Positions 55,801 through 63,366 are shown, counted from the first letter of the stretch. The stretch is 64,000 nucleotides of DNA from Cydia pomonella (GCF_033807575.1 NC_084729.1:6386001-6450000); one strand, 5' to 3'. The notes: generated by a model not told the origin, from the sequence alone. Program-made: numbers and translations.

Positions 55801-58244
55801 TTTATGATCCTCAGGCCCACCATACAAAATATTCTAATTTTTGATCAACCCTGCTGTATAGGAAATTTGGATGAATTATGAATATTATGATTGATTGAGA
55901 AAGCCATGAATCAAATAAATATTTATTTGGTTTATAAGGGAAAATGCATAACGTCTGGTGTGCAGCTATTTTAGATTTTTAACTAGTATGTATGTATGTA
56001 TGTATATACTTTATTGTACATAGAAATAAAAACACGAAAAACACAGTTACAGAGTAAATTAAATACAACAAAGGCGACCTTATCCCTGTATGGGATCTCT
56101 TCCAGTTAACCTTTGAGGAAATTAGTAAAACAGAAGTAACGGTGAATGAATGACAAACACAAACAAAAGTGTACAATCACTGAAATTAATGAAATGCACG
56201 TTTTGAATACACATTGATACAAATATACATAGATAAAAAAATAACCATAAAATAATGCAAACATATATATATAAATAAAAATAAATAAATATTCAATATA
56301 TAATATAAATAAATATGAATTCGAACCAGAAAAGTAATACCTAGTAGTTATAGTAATACCTCTGTATGTAAACATTTTCAGGACTAATTATTAATCCTTT
56401 ATTCATTTGTAGTCTTAAATTACAAGTAGAATATAAAACACTAGCAAAAAATATATAAACACATTATAAAACCCTAAATTAGGACAAATTTATTATTTTA
56501 AAAAAGAGGGTATGTTTTCTGCATACATGACTGACCTGTTTTCTAACATTCAAGATCTCCTTGAGGACAAAGTACGCGCGGCGGCTCTTCCTCCTAAAGG
56601 CTAAACTTTTCCTGATGTGGTGCCGGCACTCTACACAGAAGTAAACTGGGTAGCCATCACCTTCGGCAATCTGTAATTTAACAAAAACCTGAAATGTTTT
56701 TGTTAAAGAAGAACTAATGTTCTTCTTTCCATACATTGGGGTTTTTGGTCCACCATACATGGGAATTTCATTTCATTTCATTTATTTATTTATTGCTATC
56801 AATCAGCACTAACAGCTAAAGCTTACGTGCTAATTGGCATTATATACTTATGGCATTATTGATAAACGCGTTACTGGCCTAAATTAGCTATGAATTGTAT
56901 GTATATACTTTATTGTACAGAGAAATAAAAACACGAAAAACACAGTTACAGAGTAAATTAAATAAAACAAAGGCGAACTTATCCCTGTATGGGATCTCTT
57001 CCAGTTAACCTTTGAGGAAATGAATAAAACAGAAGTAACGGTGAATGAATGACAAACACAAACAAAAGTGTACAAATTGTTTGTCTTTATCTGTCATTTT
57101 GACTTAAGTGTTTGTAAGAAAGGGTTAAAACATAATTTAACTAAATCAGGCCCGTAAAGTTTTATTAATAAGGGGGTTGTCTAACATGCGTTAATCACTT
57201 TATAGAGAAAAAATAATAATAATTGGAAAGAGGAAGGAAGCTATTCAATGCAATAAATAAAATTAAATAATATTGGATTCAATTAATAAATTATATGTAT
57301 GATACTGAATATAGAGTTAGGAATAATAACAATGGAATGTTTTATACAAGCCAAATAGGTAAAAACTGTAAAAACAGATACTATATTAAAAATTTTAAGC
57401 ACATTTGGAACTTACTACCTATTTTAGTTCATAGTTTCATAATTATTTTACAATAAACAAAGTTATAAACTTGTCTACTTCTTCAGTCAGTGTCTCTCAA
57501 TACTGTTAAAGACCAGGTGCCTCCATAGGGTTCTGTTATAAATACACTAAATCATTCCCATGCCAAAAACCCTATGCACATCACCCAAAGCTCCAAGAAT
57601 GCTTGTTATTTTTAAATCATTTTCAAATATAAAAAGAGTGTTAGTGTTCTCTAGCAATAAGGCATATTACTTTGAAGGTTGCGAGTTTGATTCCCGGCTT
57701 GGGTAGTCCCAATAAGGACTAGTTTCCTCTCTAGGTTGGAAGAACATATCCTGTTGTTGGCATCGCTTTTATAATAACTAGTACTTGTTCCAAAGGCTCC
57801 CCAAGAATACTAAGACAAGGCTAGGAAGATGATGATCTCATTAACCCCATCCCATTTGACGACCGGTCTGGCCTAGTGGGGCCTCGGCCGAGTCAGCGCG
57901 CGCGTTATCCTCGCCCGAGCGCGCCGCCTCGGCCCAGGCGTGTCTACACTGGCCGTTTTGTGCGCGAGGAAATTGCCTCGCACGTATACTCACTCAATGA
58001 GGACCCGACTATTAACATACAGGTGTCACTCCACTCATACAATAAAAGCTTTGTTCATTCCATTTGTGCCAGCTTTCATGAATCGACCTGTACTTTGGGA
58101 CATAATTTTGTTAACAATTTGTGTTCATACCTGGAGACCTGTGATAGCGGTGTATTGCCTCTTGGAGGCATCTCCAATTTTCTCTAACTTGCCTTTCACC
58201 GTCAGGCAGCTCCGACATGCTTTCACATCCCATATCCTTGACAT
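36526..58244 (-). CDS. ZAD-C2H2 zinc-finger protein, 14 exons, 14 fingers
   Basis: Exons (high to low): 58244-58131, 56688-56536, 55549-55374, 55082-54614, 51980-51850, 51506-51317, 50212-50061, 49244-49170, 48531-48402, 47157-47030, 45361-45256, 44533-44417, 44099-43899, 37161-36526. The total is 2778 nt, 925 aa, and every junction keeps phase. Residues 1-89 form a ZAD with CRSC (10-13) and CVEC (56-59), a zinc-bound dimerisation domain of insect transcription factors. Residues ~90-280 are an acidic linker. Fourteen C2H2/C2HC fingers follow (residues ~285-740), many split by introns. The tail has a KKKRRKRDRRKKK nuclear-signal-like patch and an acidic end. Role inferred: nuclear DNA-binding regulator. 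Three of its exon ends are tandemly duplicated into the next introns. Confidence 0.87.
37325..37622 (-). mobile_element. tRNA-derived SINE, minus copy
   Basis: On the minus strand, an A-box-like TAGCCTAGCGGTAAGAGCG and B-box GGGTTCAAACC are followed by a body that ends at the GCCAAAATGCCGGGACAACG-type tail. The same family is at 49297-49628 (+). It is a SINE, not a functional tRNA: the cloverleaf is incomplete. Confidence 0.65.
37658..40552 (+). CDS. LINE ORF2: endonuclease-reverse transcriptase, intact
   Basis: 964 aa, uninterrupted. N-terminal APE-type endonuclease (YYQNVRGLRSKT, LTETWL, IGDFNMSN), then RT with KAFDKIDH, GVPQGSLLGPLLFNIFVND and active site FADDMKI. The C-terminal RSKRYFPPLSIPFSSRNYRK region is typical of jockey/CR1-clade elements. 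The element spans about 37637-40854, ends in (AATA)n and is flanked by ATAAGTAGT on both sides, so it starts only ~20 nt before the ATG: ORF1 and the 5' UTR are missing. It sits antisense in the last ZAD intron. An intact frame implies recent insertion. Confidence 0.9.
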   Translation: MALNNNEGGIYPTIYYQNVRGLRSKTSLFYRNLNISSYDIILLTETWLLDGVLDTELFDDRYVVWRRDRDPLVTGQNRGGGVIIATRRELAVIPQPTYQSTAEDLWVTLTIKGHQNTSIKLHLCVLYLCKQNNGNTFSQQLSNFLNSLGEAVLRGCDDKYLIIGDFNMSNIIWTHQHSTLIPSNYKTNDECSLIDELNTLNLNQYNDVRNQYGKLLDLVLSNDVVHVSECSDPLVPIDPYHKAILVSIQFAKISSLKPAPRIKYFYNKGDYSSINNELTLINWEDEFSRRSLEESVSFFYSTFKKLRFKYIPSKICHTDSFPKWYSPALKKAIKEKSKYLRKFRTYGNISDLISFNFQRDRVKKLEQSCFATYVRRLENNIVRDPKQFWSYIKSRSSSHGVPSCLKYDERLVNTAADICEAFSNYFYTTFSAPSIDQAVPVDSVGGSISHISNIEVNSDALIKLLLKLDPSKSAGPDDMPALFLINCANTIVIPISLLFKRSFAECNVPSIWKSAYITPVHKKGPKTEVTNYRPISKLCILAKVLEKLVYTQVYAAIKNYFSPFQHGFLRCKSTVSNLILLNDYVTKVMSEGSQVDVVYTDYSKAFDKIDHKLLILKLSNMGIHGDLLRWFTSYIDNRSQAVVINNYVSSWVTVPSGVPQGSLLGPLLFNIFVNDISDCFHTSKLLCFADDMKIFTKINSLDDSALLQDDLTRLVAYCQTNKLDLNVSKCFTLTFTRQQSSIPTSYKLNDHVLKSVSCMKDLGVTHDSKLLFDTHIDNIVTGATKTLGFIMRSSLHFTQIKTIKVLYCTYVRSKLEYASQIWSPSYNIYINRIERIQKKFVKYLCFKMKTPYNSSNYENICKKHHLIPLHKRRQIADITYILNILNGNIDCPELLAKLSFNTPSRSKRYFPPLSIPFSSRNYRKNSFLLRAGKSLNELTKERDIDVFNSNITTIRRILTDKLLE
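40927..42231 (+). mobile_element. Helitron-like element in three tandem 453-bp copies
   Basis: Copies start near 40927, 41395 and 41848 (ATCTTATACCTTTAAACGAG). The GTGATCTCGG marker repeats at 40981, 41434 and 41887, exactly 453 bp apart. The first two end in the hairpin CCGAGCAAAGCTCGG followed by TCGCCCAGGT, a Helitron-type 3' end; the third is cut where the 126-bp array begins. Each contains a tRNA-like block (for example 41154-41226) with TGGTCCAGCGGGTTAGGA and GGGTTCGAATC and a Ser(GCT)-like ACTGCTAA loop. Short open frames are not real genes. Confidence 0.65.
42232..44030 (-). repeat. 126-bp x14 coding minisatellite at exon 13 end
   Basis: GTATAC donors occur every 126 bp from 42255 to 43893 (14 sites). 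Each unit is 120 bp of exon 13 (TCCACGCCCGCGCAGCACGT through CTCAAG) plus GTATAC. By eye all copies are identical except one synonymous C-to-G change near 43310. 126 is 42 codons, so the array is one open frame on the coding strand; other frames are open too, because of repetition and GC content. The left end abuts a Helitron-like copy. Confidence 0.92.
43899..44099 (-). CDS. ZAD gene exon 13, founder of the 126-bp array
   Basis: 67 codons, GC-rich, phase 0-0. Completes finger ...IFKPLLEAHLRSH, encodes the whole finger CRLCAAAHSTPAQHVAHMLA plus QH, and all but the last His of CALCTRRFKHRSDCKDHILK. The donor AAG|GTATAC joins exon 14, whose VH supplies that His. The same donor is repeated 14 times because the exon end is tandemly duplicated. 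Confidence 0.82.
44148..44395. mobile_element. Foldback element, complete copy
   Basis: Arms ACATATATCTAAAGACGAGC and its inverse near 44355-44385, then CTAAGAATGG.. versus ..CCATTCTTATTG, form a ~240-bp foldback in the intron between exons 12 and 13. A partial copy is at 2561-2760. Confidence 0.65.
44417..44533 (-). CDS. ZAD gene exon 12
   Basis: 39 codons, phase 0-0. It completes finger CCYCSEMLHDVIHYKTHYAQ plus EH started in exon 11, then a spacer and the first half of CDICGKS. Acceptor TTATTTCCAG|TGT, donor AAATCG|GTCAGT. Confidence 0.8.
44628..44862 (-). mobile_element. tRNA-derived SINE, second family
   Basis: On the minus strand GCGCTAGTGGGTAGTGACTG (A-box region) and GGTTTAAATCCCGG (B-box), then CATTTATTTGTGTGATGAGC. 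A + strand copy lies at 47338-47480 with GGGTTCAAATCC. Confidence 0.6.
45256..45361 (-). CDS. ZAD gene exon 11, C2HC-type finger
   Basis: Acceptor ACTTTTCAG|G; encodes CIPCKKMYETEEELETHFII then Cys, a C2HC variant. It ends KCCY at donor TAT|GTAAGT (phase 0), where the next finger begins. Confidence 0.8.
45718..46135 (+). repeat. Dispersed repeat with GGTTCCGTAG ends
   Basis: Begins AGGGTTCCGTAGTCAACTAG with GTCCGTCTGTCTGTCTGTCC and ends at ACTACGGAACCCTGCTCTGA, an inverted-end non-coding element common in moth-like genomes. A related copy with GGACAGACAGACGGACATG lies at 17010-17130. Confidence 0.55.
46195..47110 (-). repeat. 144-bp tandem array of exon 10 end plus donor
   Basis: The donor motif (ACTTACTGG on the + strand) recurs at 46301, 46448, 46592, 46736, 46880 and 47024: spacing 147, then four times 144. 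A degenerate seventh copy lies at 46195-46260. Each unit is about 78 bp of exon-like and 66 bp of intron-like sequence with an intact GTAAGT. Retention gives an immediate TAA. Confidence 0.88.
47030..47157 (-). CDS. ZAD gene exon 10
   Basis: Acceptor TTTTTTACAG|AGC, finger CSECNVQFIDQRSLEWHLVN with a longer His spacing, then AGADMI and donor ATCCA|GTAAGT (phase 2). The last ~78 bp with the donor are the founder of the 144-bp array to the left. Confidence 0.82.
47338..47480 (+). mobile_element. tRNA-derived SINE, second family, plus copy
   Basis: CCCAATGGGTAGTGACCCTA and CGGGTTCAAATCCTGG followed by GCATTTATTTGTGTGATGAG, as in the inverted copy at 44628-44862. Lies in the intron upstream of exon 10. 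Confidence 0.6.
47485..47968. mobile_element. MITE with ACACCGTG ends
   Basis: ACACCGTGTTTTTATTGAAT at the left and AAATAAAACACGGTGT at the right; the interior is collinear with the opposite-orientation copy at 21669-22145. About 480 bp, non-coding. Confidence 0.65.
48402..48531 (-). CDS. ZAD gene exon 9
   Basis: Acceptor TTATTTCAG|A completes the previous finger (NSVKLHAHMKAKH), followed by finger CNLCGYAARTEKIYYLHQLR and its final His. Donor TATATC|GTGAGT, phase 0. Confidence 0.82.
48680..48950 (+). mobile_element. LINE 3' end with AAATAAATAAATA tail
   Basis: Ends CAATAAAGTTTAAATAAATA and includes TGGTTGACTAGTAGAGAATG and CCTTAAGGCATTAAGTCCGC, a typical moth LINE 3' UTR. 5'-truncated, non-coding. 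Confidence 0.6.
49170..50212 (-). CDS. ZAD gene exons 7-8, fingers 4-6 (partial)
   Basis: Exon 7 (50212-50061) opens at ATTTTCAG|TCA and encodes finger CDICSAGFRFRDKLYKHMVL plus H, and half of CKLCKEVFTTR. Exon 8 (49244-49170, only 75 nt) completes it (AIEHNDQVH) and starts CEECGKAFK. Both donors (GTAAGT, GTGAGT) are in phase 2. A SINE and a dispersed repeat fill the intron between them. Confidence 0.82.
49297..49628 (+). mobile_element. tRNA-derived SINE, plus copy
   Basis: A-box region GGCGGCCTAGCGGTATGAGC and B-box GGATCAAACCCCGG, then the body to GCTGGGACAACGCGAGGAAG. Same family as 37325-37622. A diverged relative is at about 57640-57835. Confidence 0.65.
49655..50000 (+). repeat. Dispersed repeat family, plus copy
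   Basis: Matches 35480-35795 (inverted) and 62940-63215. Shared blocks are GCTGATCTGATGATGG, AGGAGGTGGCCAT and TTTTTAGAATTAG. Lies between exons 7 and 8 of the ZAD gene. Confidence 0.6.
50760..51440 (-). repeat. 134-bp tandem array of exon 6 end plus donor
   Basis: Five copies with exact 134-bp spacing. The rightmost is the true exon end; the leftmost is diverged near 50760-50800. Each unit has the coding segment from CTGCGGCAAACTCTGG to CTGGAG and the donor GTATGTATG. The period is not a multiple of three and intron retention soon stops. The copies are nearly identical. Confidence 0.88.
51317..51506 (-). CDS. ZAD gene exon 6, helical spacer
   Basis: Acceptor TATTTGCAG|A, 63 codons, donor CTGGAG|GTATGT (phase 0). 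After the finger completion it encodes a non-finger helical stretch (ALRQTLANFTITALSQQMM, then VLLLRSRPEHSKGRLE). Its last ~118 bp plus the donor start a 134-bp tandem array in the following intron. Confidence 0.8.
51850..51980 (-). CDS. ZAD gene exon 5, fingers 2-3
   Basis: Acceptor TTTTCAG|AGA; a whole finger CKVCKNKFPTVEDLNIHVAN (C/H completed) and the first half of the next, CKICRARVYT. Donor CTCA|GTAAGT in phase 2, joined to exon 6 to finish that finger (KDAVIHNKSKH). Confidence 0.82.
52835..54526. mobile_element. Non-autonomous hAT element with perfect 8-bp TSD
   Basis: Identical octamers CTCTGCCC at 52827-52834 and 54527-54534 flank inverted ends TAGTGTTGGTAGGAACTAGA and the near inverse of ACTCGAGTCTTAACCAACAC. 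It is 1.7 kb long with many GACTCGAG-type subterminal repeats and no transposase. It contains a perfect 240-bp tandem duplication. It lies in the intron between ZAD exons 4 and 5. Confidence 0.82.
53012..53491 (+). repeat. Perfect 240-bp tandem duplication
   Basis: The block starting AATTGGCTACTTGACAGTTT is repeated exactly 240 bp later with no mismatch seen, both copies containing GATGTGACGTCACATTAT. A diverged single copy of the block is at 19820-20090. Confidence 0.85.
54614..55549 (-). CDS. ZAD gene exons 3-4, acidic linker and first finger
   Basis: Exon 3 (55549-55374) and exon 4 (55082-54614) are separated by a 291-bp intron. Exon 3 accepts after TTTAG; a nearer CAG would give a stop. 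Exon 4 is Asp/Glu-rich (EIPEENNEPEDD, TEPDDQSDDNDN), then a helical segment and finger 1, CAMCLTIHKTMNELMKHVEY plus H. Donor AACAAA|GTAAGT. Confidence 0.82.
55985..57072 (-). mobile_element. Two truncated LINE 3' ends flanking exon 2
   Basis: 55985-56172 and 56890-57072 are near-identical (TATACTTTATTGTACA to GACAAACACAAACAAAAGTG), 3' LINE tails read on the minus strand, on either side of ZAD exon 2. Short hydrophobic frames in them are not genes. The interval 56173-56535 is AT-rich and empty. Confidence 0.6.
56536..56688 (-). CDS. ZAD gene exon 2, C-terminal half of ZAD
   Basis: 51 codons between ACATTTCAG|GTT and AAACAG|GTCAGT, phase 0-0. It contains IAEGDGYPVYFCVECRHHIR, the second CxxC pair and the helix typical of ZAD domains. 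Confidence 0.85.
58131..58244 (-). CDS. ZAD gene exon 1, N-terminal half of ZAD
   Basis: 38 codons from an ATG one base after the acceptor CTAGTTTTTTTTCAG|G, so the 5' UTR is split. Starts MSRIWDVKACRSCLTVKGK, the first CxxC of the ZAD. Donor CTCCAG|GTATGA, phase 0. The + strand open frame over this exon is a shadow. Confidence 0.82.
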
Positions 58245-58248
58245 CCTG

Positions 58249-59002
58249 AAAAAAAACTAGTTTAAAGCTAGATCTGATCTAGTTTTAAGCTAGCAACTAT
58301 AATACGTATCATAATTTTTTTGTAAAATTGTGGTTGAAAACTAAATACTTACTGAGAAAATTTTTAGAATTTATTTGATGCAAAATAATTAAAACATTTT
58401 ATTTTCGTCACTTACTCTTCAAGCAAATAAAATTATTTTCAATGGATGCGGCTGAACCGATTGTAAACTGAATTATCCAAATAATACCAAAAGGCCAAAG
58501 AATAATAAGGAACACGACGTACCTTTCCCTTATCACTTTAACAATATAGCTCCTTAATTAAATCATACAATAAACTACTACATTTTGAATATATTCAAGC
58601 GGCAAATCAAAATAATAACCACAGAATATTCAAGCATAAGAGAAATCGAATCGTGAACAAAATCCGCTCAAGATGAAAGCAGAAGCAGAACGAACTTGAA
58701 ACGAACAAAATGGCGTACGACAGCGAGTGGAAATTCAATGCTACCAACATGTACATGGTTTCTGAGGTGAATTTGACTACAGTAAAGTACAGCGTTTTTA
58801 CCTATTTCTCAAACAAACCTAATTAAGCTTGGCAGCTTCGATCTCTCTATTTTATATTGTTTGTGTCGTTTTAAACAAAAATGCTTTCAAAAGCAACGCG
58901 TAGTGATCTTTTTAAACTGTTTTAAACGTATATAATGTGATCAGCTTTCAACTTAATCCGTAAATAAAATCGAAAACAACAACAAAGCGTCATAACCTCA
59001 AA
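58249..59002. promoter_or_regulatory. Divergent promoter region, ZAD gene and BRD8
   Basis: 754 bp separate the first coding bases of the minus-strand ZAD gene and the + strand BRD8 gene. The ZAD 5' UTR is split, so the two transcription starts are probably nearer still and may share a promoter. A + strand ATG at about 58710 followed by GAG|GTGAAT could be an unannotated upstream exon. No TATA box or other core motif could be assigned with confidence. Confidence 0.4.
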
Positions 59003-59187
59003 ATGAGTTCCATACAAGAAAGGCTTCAACTGAAAAGGATCCCGTTGGATACCTGGAACGTAAGGGAACAGCTATGTCTAGCTTCAGCTGTGGTCAGGAG
59101 CGGGGACCAGAATTGGATGTCTGTGTCCAGAGCGTTAAAAACCGTGGGAGAACCTAATAGACCTGCAGATTGGTACTCTCAAAAAAG
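59003..59187 (+). CDS. BRD8: BRD8 exon 1
   Basis: Starts MSSIQERLQLKRIPLDTWNV; 61 codons plus 2 nt, donor AAAAAG|GTAACA. Covers the SANT-like block of BRD8. The ATG lies in an AAAATGAG context. Confidence 0.88.
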
Positions 59188-62100
59188 GTAACATCAAATG
59201 AAATAAACAGGATATGACATAAAAATCTTATATAAATAAGTGGAATTTATAAAGAACTTGCAATAAACCAAATACAAATTACATGCAATAATATTAATAT
59301 TTTCTATATTTTGTATTTTTGGTTTGTAATCAGAATGTATTTTGATTAAATACTTTACGACTTACACGAAGAAGTGATTATTTTTATTATCGGCCACTAC
59401 TATAAATTTTATCTCAGTATTTTAGAACACCCTAATAATTAATACTCAGTCTGCAAATGGCTATGTTGCCTGGCTCGACAATAGTGTTATATATCTTCTA
59501 TAAATTAGAATTAACAACATTTGTCTTCAGTTCAAAAGTAGTATACACCTTATTAATTATCTTCTCCAGCTGTGCAGCCCAATACGGAGTACTGCTAGAA
59601 CATGTGGAGACCCCAAAGCGCAAGAAGCGCAGCTCGGAAGGCGCAGTGGAGACTCCGCAGGAGAGCATCCTTAAGAAGCTCACTCAGGAGCGCATTGCTG
59701 AAATACAGGAGGCGGTGGCTGAGATGAACCGCCAGTATGAACAACTCAAGGTTTGTATTAGTTTAGTTTAAATTATTGGTTATATGTATACTATATATGT
59801 ATATATATTATCTCATCTAGTATAGTATGTTTAGGTATTTAAATAAAAGTAAACAAACAATTTGCACATTTTCGGGTAGTTATAACATTTATTGGTTAAC
59901 CAACCAAATACAAAACCACCTGGATCTGTCACTGAACGACCAGACTTTAACCTGCATTATTTGGTTATGTCATCTGGCCTGAGAAGCCATTAGAGGTAGA
60001 TATTGTTTACTTTTATCTAAATACCTAAAGATACAGAGTATAGGAATGGGCCAAATATTCAGTAATTATTTGGTGTTCAGCAACTTTGTGTGATGAGCCC
60101 ACTATTTTTACTGTGAGACTAACCCTTGTGATGTGAAATAAACTTGCTGCATTGCATGTTTCATACATACTAGTTTGAACTGCATTTTAATTTTTAATAT
60201 TTTAGTATATTTTTTTTTTAGTATACAATATTTTGCGTTTTTATGGTTTATTCAAGTCTGTGTTTTCAGTATGAAAACCAAAGATTTGTAGATCCAATTT
60301 AGAAACAATTTTAATAACTTCTAATAACTGGAATTCTATTCAAAATGTTTTTTTTTAAATGTCTACTTAAAAAAAACATCCAATTTTATTCCAGAACGAA
60401 ATAAACGAAGTCCGTAACCCGGCCACCTCGGAAGAGCGCGTGCGCGAGCTATGGACCGCCATCGAAACAGCCAAGCGGGCGCGCGAGAGAGAGACGGCCA
60501 AACGCGCCGCCTGGCTGAAAGAGAGAGAGGAGAGAAGAGCGCGAGCGGAGAGGACGTGGCGGCCACCTGCGCAGCCTAATCAGAGCGCTCCATGTAAGTG
60601 TTTACAGACATGTACAATCTTCAACACAAAATCCACTGGGATCCACTTTTGGCAAACCAATCCCTATTTCGCAAAAGCAATATGGCTTAGGAAAGCGCGT
60701 ACCATCTGACCTTCCAACCTAAGAGGGCTTATTGGTTTATTGAATTTTTTGTACCCATATATGTAAGATTAGTTACAAATTTTCTTAAAGACTTCGTTAG
60801 TAACTTAGTATCCACAGTATAATTATTACATTAATTTTAAATAAATAGGTAATCACAGTCACAAATAAATAAATAAATAAAAATTGTTATTAAATAATGA
60901 ACTAGTGCAATAAATCAATTAAATTAATATCACAATTAAAATCAAGTTAAAATCAGATTAAATACAGTATAAAAATAAAATGTCAGCAGCAGCATGTCAT
61001 AAACCCATATGAATGTCATTGCATTTCTGCACAAAAGGACAGCCAAATTTGGATGATAATGAATTCAGGAGCGCGCCGGGGCCGCCTGACAACCTGCGCA
61101 TGAGAGACGCCACTCTCTTGAAGATGATGGCGTGGAACCCGTCGGTGTGTGCGTCCGCAAACATACCCGATGCGCTGCAATGCCGCGGCAGCCGCAACAG
61201 GGTCCTGAATGCATTATTATATTGTATGCGCAGTACATTATATGACCGCTGAGTATAATTCGTCTCATCTGGTTCAAACCAGACACCTACGGTTTGAAAG
61301 TTGCGCGTCTACCGATATGCCACTAGCGCTTGTTTATCGACACAGTTAACTTTATCCTCGTGCCGCCCACCATACAAAATTATAGCTAAGGAAGTTCGTC
61401 GTCAAAGTTTATATCGTTATATCTTGTTGCTTGTAATTATTTATAGCAACGCCGCCGCCGCCATCGTCGCCGCTGCTCACGTCATTACTGAAGTCTTCCC
61501 CTGTGGTCACCACTCCGCAGCACATACCTCACCCCGCTACCGTCGTCGGTAAGTATCCTCCACACTTAATATTACAGATGTCACGATTATTCGCATTCGT
61601 ATATACGAATATTCGCATAATTTAAACATTCGCATCGACATTCGGATTCACATCAAATAGCCGGGTCCACACAGAGCGAGCATACGCGCGAGGCAATTTC
61701 AGTGGCGGTATTGTGCGTGAGGAAATTGCCTCGCGCGTATGCTCGCTCAGTGTAGGACCGCCTAATGAAGCGAATGTTTTGCGAATGCGAACGTGCCCAG
61801 GTCGTGTCCTGTCTAGTCGACTCGCGTATGGGCAGTGCGCGCAAACTGTTTTCAAGTAATACATTTTGACCAGTAGTCAGCATTTTTCAGCACTTTATGA
61901 CATCCTATTCTAAGGTTTCATATGTTCTATGTACTAACAGTATTTTTATAAATTAGGAATAATAATAACAACTACATATTCCCTTACATTCGCATCCTCC
62001 GCATTCGCGAATGTGAAGAATGCGACATTCGTGACGTCCCTGGTTAATATGGCTCAAATCTTGAAAGCCATTTTCAAACGTTTCATTGGGCACAAATTGT

Positions 62101-63366
62101 TTATCAAATTTATGACATAATGTAATATTAGAATCATTAGAATGGAATTAAGCTGATTTGATGATGAAAACCTCTAAGGTGCCATCTTACCGGGCATAAC
62201 CCAAAAGTTGTGGCGCCATCGCTCGAAACGATGCCACCATACCTTTGGCCTTTGATCTATTGCGCTACTTTTTGATATTTTACAAATTGAACACATATCA
62301 TTGAAAGAATAAGGATCAAAGTCAAATGGCGTTCTAAAAGTTCTAATCATTTGTCGAAAGATGGCAGTAAATTTACTGTGGCTACAAAGTTTTGTTAGAC
62401 AATCCACCTCTATTTCAAATTCTGTTTGGTTTGAGTTTGTTAGAATCCTTTTGATAAGCAGTAGATGACTATTGTGAGAAAAGTATAATCGGCGATAAAA
62501 GTTTGTATGATTGTAAGATCGGGTTATTATGCAATTCGATCTCACAATTTTTACCCTAGGCAGGTCCACACAGAACGAGCCGCCTCCCGAGGAAACTGCG
62601 ACGCGAAGCAGCTCGGCCTGTGTAGACGTGCCTCGGCCGCATTGCCGCGGGCGAGACACGTCTCCACAGACCGAGCTTCTTCGCGCGGCAATTTCCTCGC
62701 GAGGCGACTTATTCTGCGTGGACCCACCGTATATCTATCGAATTCATTAAACACGGCATGCATTATACCGTTTTTACTGATTACAATATATGACGTGTCA
62801 TTACATTTTTCCATGTCTGGGAGTGTCATAGGACTATTATGTTATCTTAATAGTCCTGTCTTAATAAAAATTGCTTACAAAGCTTAACCACAGTCGGATT
62901 TCATTTCTTTGTAATTTTAAACCCCTTTTTTTAAAGTTTTTATTTAACTTGCAATGTATGTATGTTTGGCTCAAAGCTAAATTAGACCCACTTTCCATTA
63001 TTCGATCTAACTGAAACTTCACATACATATGTAAGTCGGGTGACAGTGCAATATTATGGTAACCATCGAGCTGATCTGATGATGGACACAGGAGGTGGCC
63101 ATAGGAACTCTGTGCTACCTAAATGTGTAAAACAACGCTACCTAATTGTATTTAGGTTTATTAGAATTGTTTCGATGAGTATTACTTGCTTGTTAATAAC
63201 TTATAACTTTATTTTTTTTACGCAGAAACGATATCGCCATCAGCCGGTGCTCCGACTCTATCTATGCTGCTAGAGAAACCAGGCTCTACGAGCCCTCACG
63301 ACAACAAACATGCCGCCATAGAGCACATCAAGAGTCAGTTGGTGCAGATAGAGCAGCAGCTTAAAG
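59003..63366 (+). CDS. BRD8: BRD8 5' part (five exons, runs off the window)
   Basis: Exons 59003-59187, 59570-59750, 60395-60593, 61447-61548 and 63226-63366 join in phase (2, 0, 1, 1, 1). The N-terminus WNVREQLCLASAVVRSGDQN then WMSVSRALKTVGEP and RPADWYSQK matches the SANT-like N-terminus of BRD8 almost residue by residue. ETPKRKK and a long charged coiled coil (exons 2-3, ATAKRARERE style) follow, then Pro/Ser-rich exon 4 and SPSAGAPTLSMLLEKPGS in exon 5, also a BRD8 signature. BRD8 is a subunit of the NuA4/TIP60 acetyltransferase complex. The bromodomain, if kept, lies beyond 64000. Confidence 0.9.
59570..59750 (+). CDS. BRD8: BRD8 exon 2
   Basis: Acceptor ATCTTCTCCAG|C, 60 codons, donor CTCAAG|GTTTGT. 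Encodes CAAQYGVLLEHVETPKRKKR, then a coiled coil (LTQERIAEIQEAVAEMNRQY). The upstream ATG-containing extension of this frame (from 59457) is intronic. Confidence 0.87.
59751..60394. other. BRD8 intron 2, includes an inverted-arm MITE
   Basis: TTTAGGTATTTAAATAAAAG near 59829 is inverted at 60005-60032 (TTTTATCTAAATACCTAAA), a ~200-bp MITE. The rest is AT-rich without features. Confidence 0.5.
60395..60593 (+). CDS. BRD8: BRD8 exon 3
   Basis: Acceptor TTTATTCCAG|AAC, donor CTCCAT|GTAAGT (phase 1). Glu/Arg/Lys-rich coiled coil (ELWTAIETAKRARERETAK). GC-rich compared with its introns. Confidence 0.85.
60594..61446. other. BRD8 intron 3 with LINE fragment
   Basis: 61010-61260 is a GC-rich retroelement fragment (CATGAGAGACGCCACTCTCT, CGGCAGCCGCAACAGGGTCC), read on either strand only as short shadow frames. 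The remainder is AT-rich. Confidence 0.45.
61447..61548 (+). CDS. BRD8: BRD8 exon 4
   Basis: Acceptor TTATTTATAG|CA, 33 whole codons, donor GTCG|GTAAGT. Encodes TPPPPSSPLLTSLLKSSPVV, a Pro/Ser-rich linker. The frame with an upstream ATG is a shadow. Confidence 0.82.
61549..63225. other. BRD8 intron 4, nested repeats
   Basis: A MITE-like shell (about 61573-62045, ends with GATGTCACGATTATTCGCAT and the inverse GACATTCGTGACGTC) contains the GC-rich palindromic repeat 61660-61770. A second GC-rich copy is at 62560-62735 and a dispersed repeat at 62940-63215. A minus-strand frame at 62174-62560 looks somewhat protein-like (KVWWHRFERWRHNFW) but is unrecognised. Confidence 0.45.
63226..63366 (+). 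CDS. BRD8: BRD8 exon 5
   Basis: Acceptor TTTTTTTACGCAG|AA, 46 whole codons, donor AAAG|GTAACC. Encodes TISPSAGAPTLSMLLEKPGS and then IEHIKSQLVQIEQQLK. A diverged partial copy of this exon lies 149 bp downstream. Confidence 0.85.

Noticed and set aside
56106..56375. 89-codon hydrophobic minus frame
   Set aside because: Lies over a LINE 3' tail and AT-rich DNA; Ile/Phe/Tyr-rich composition reflects base content.
57876..58260. + strand frames of 103-106 codons
   Set aside because: Antisense to ZAD exon 1 and partly inside a GC-rich dispersed repeat.
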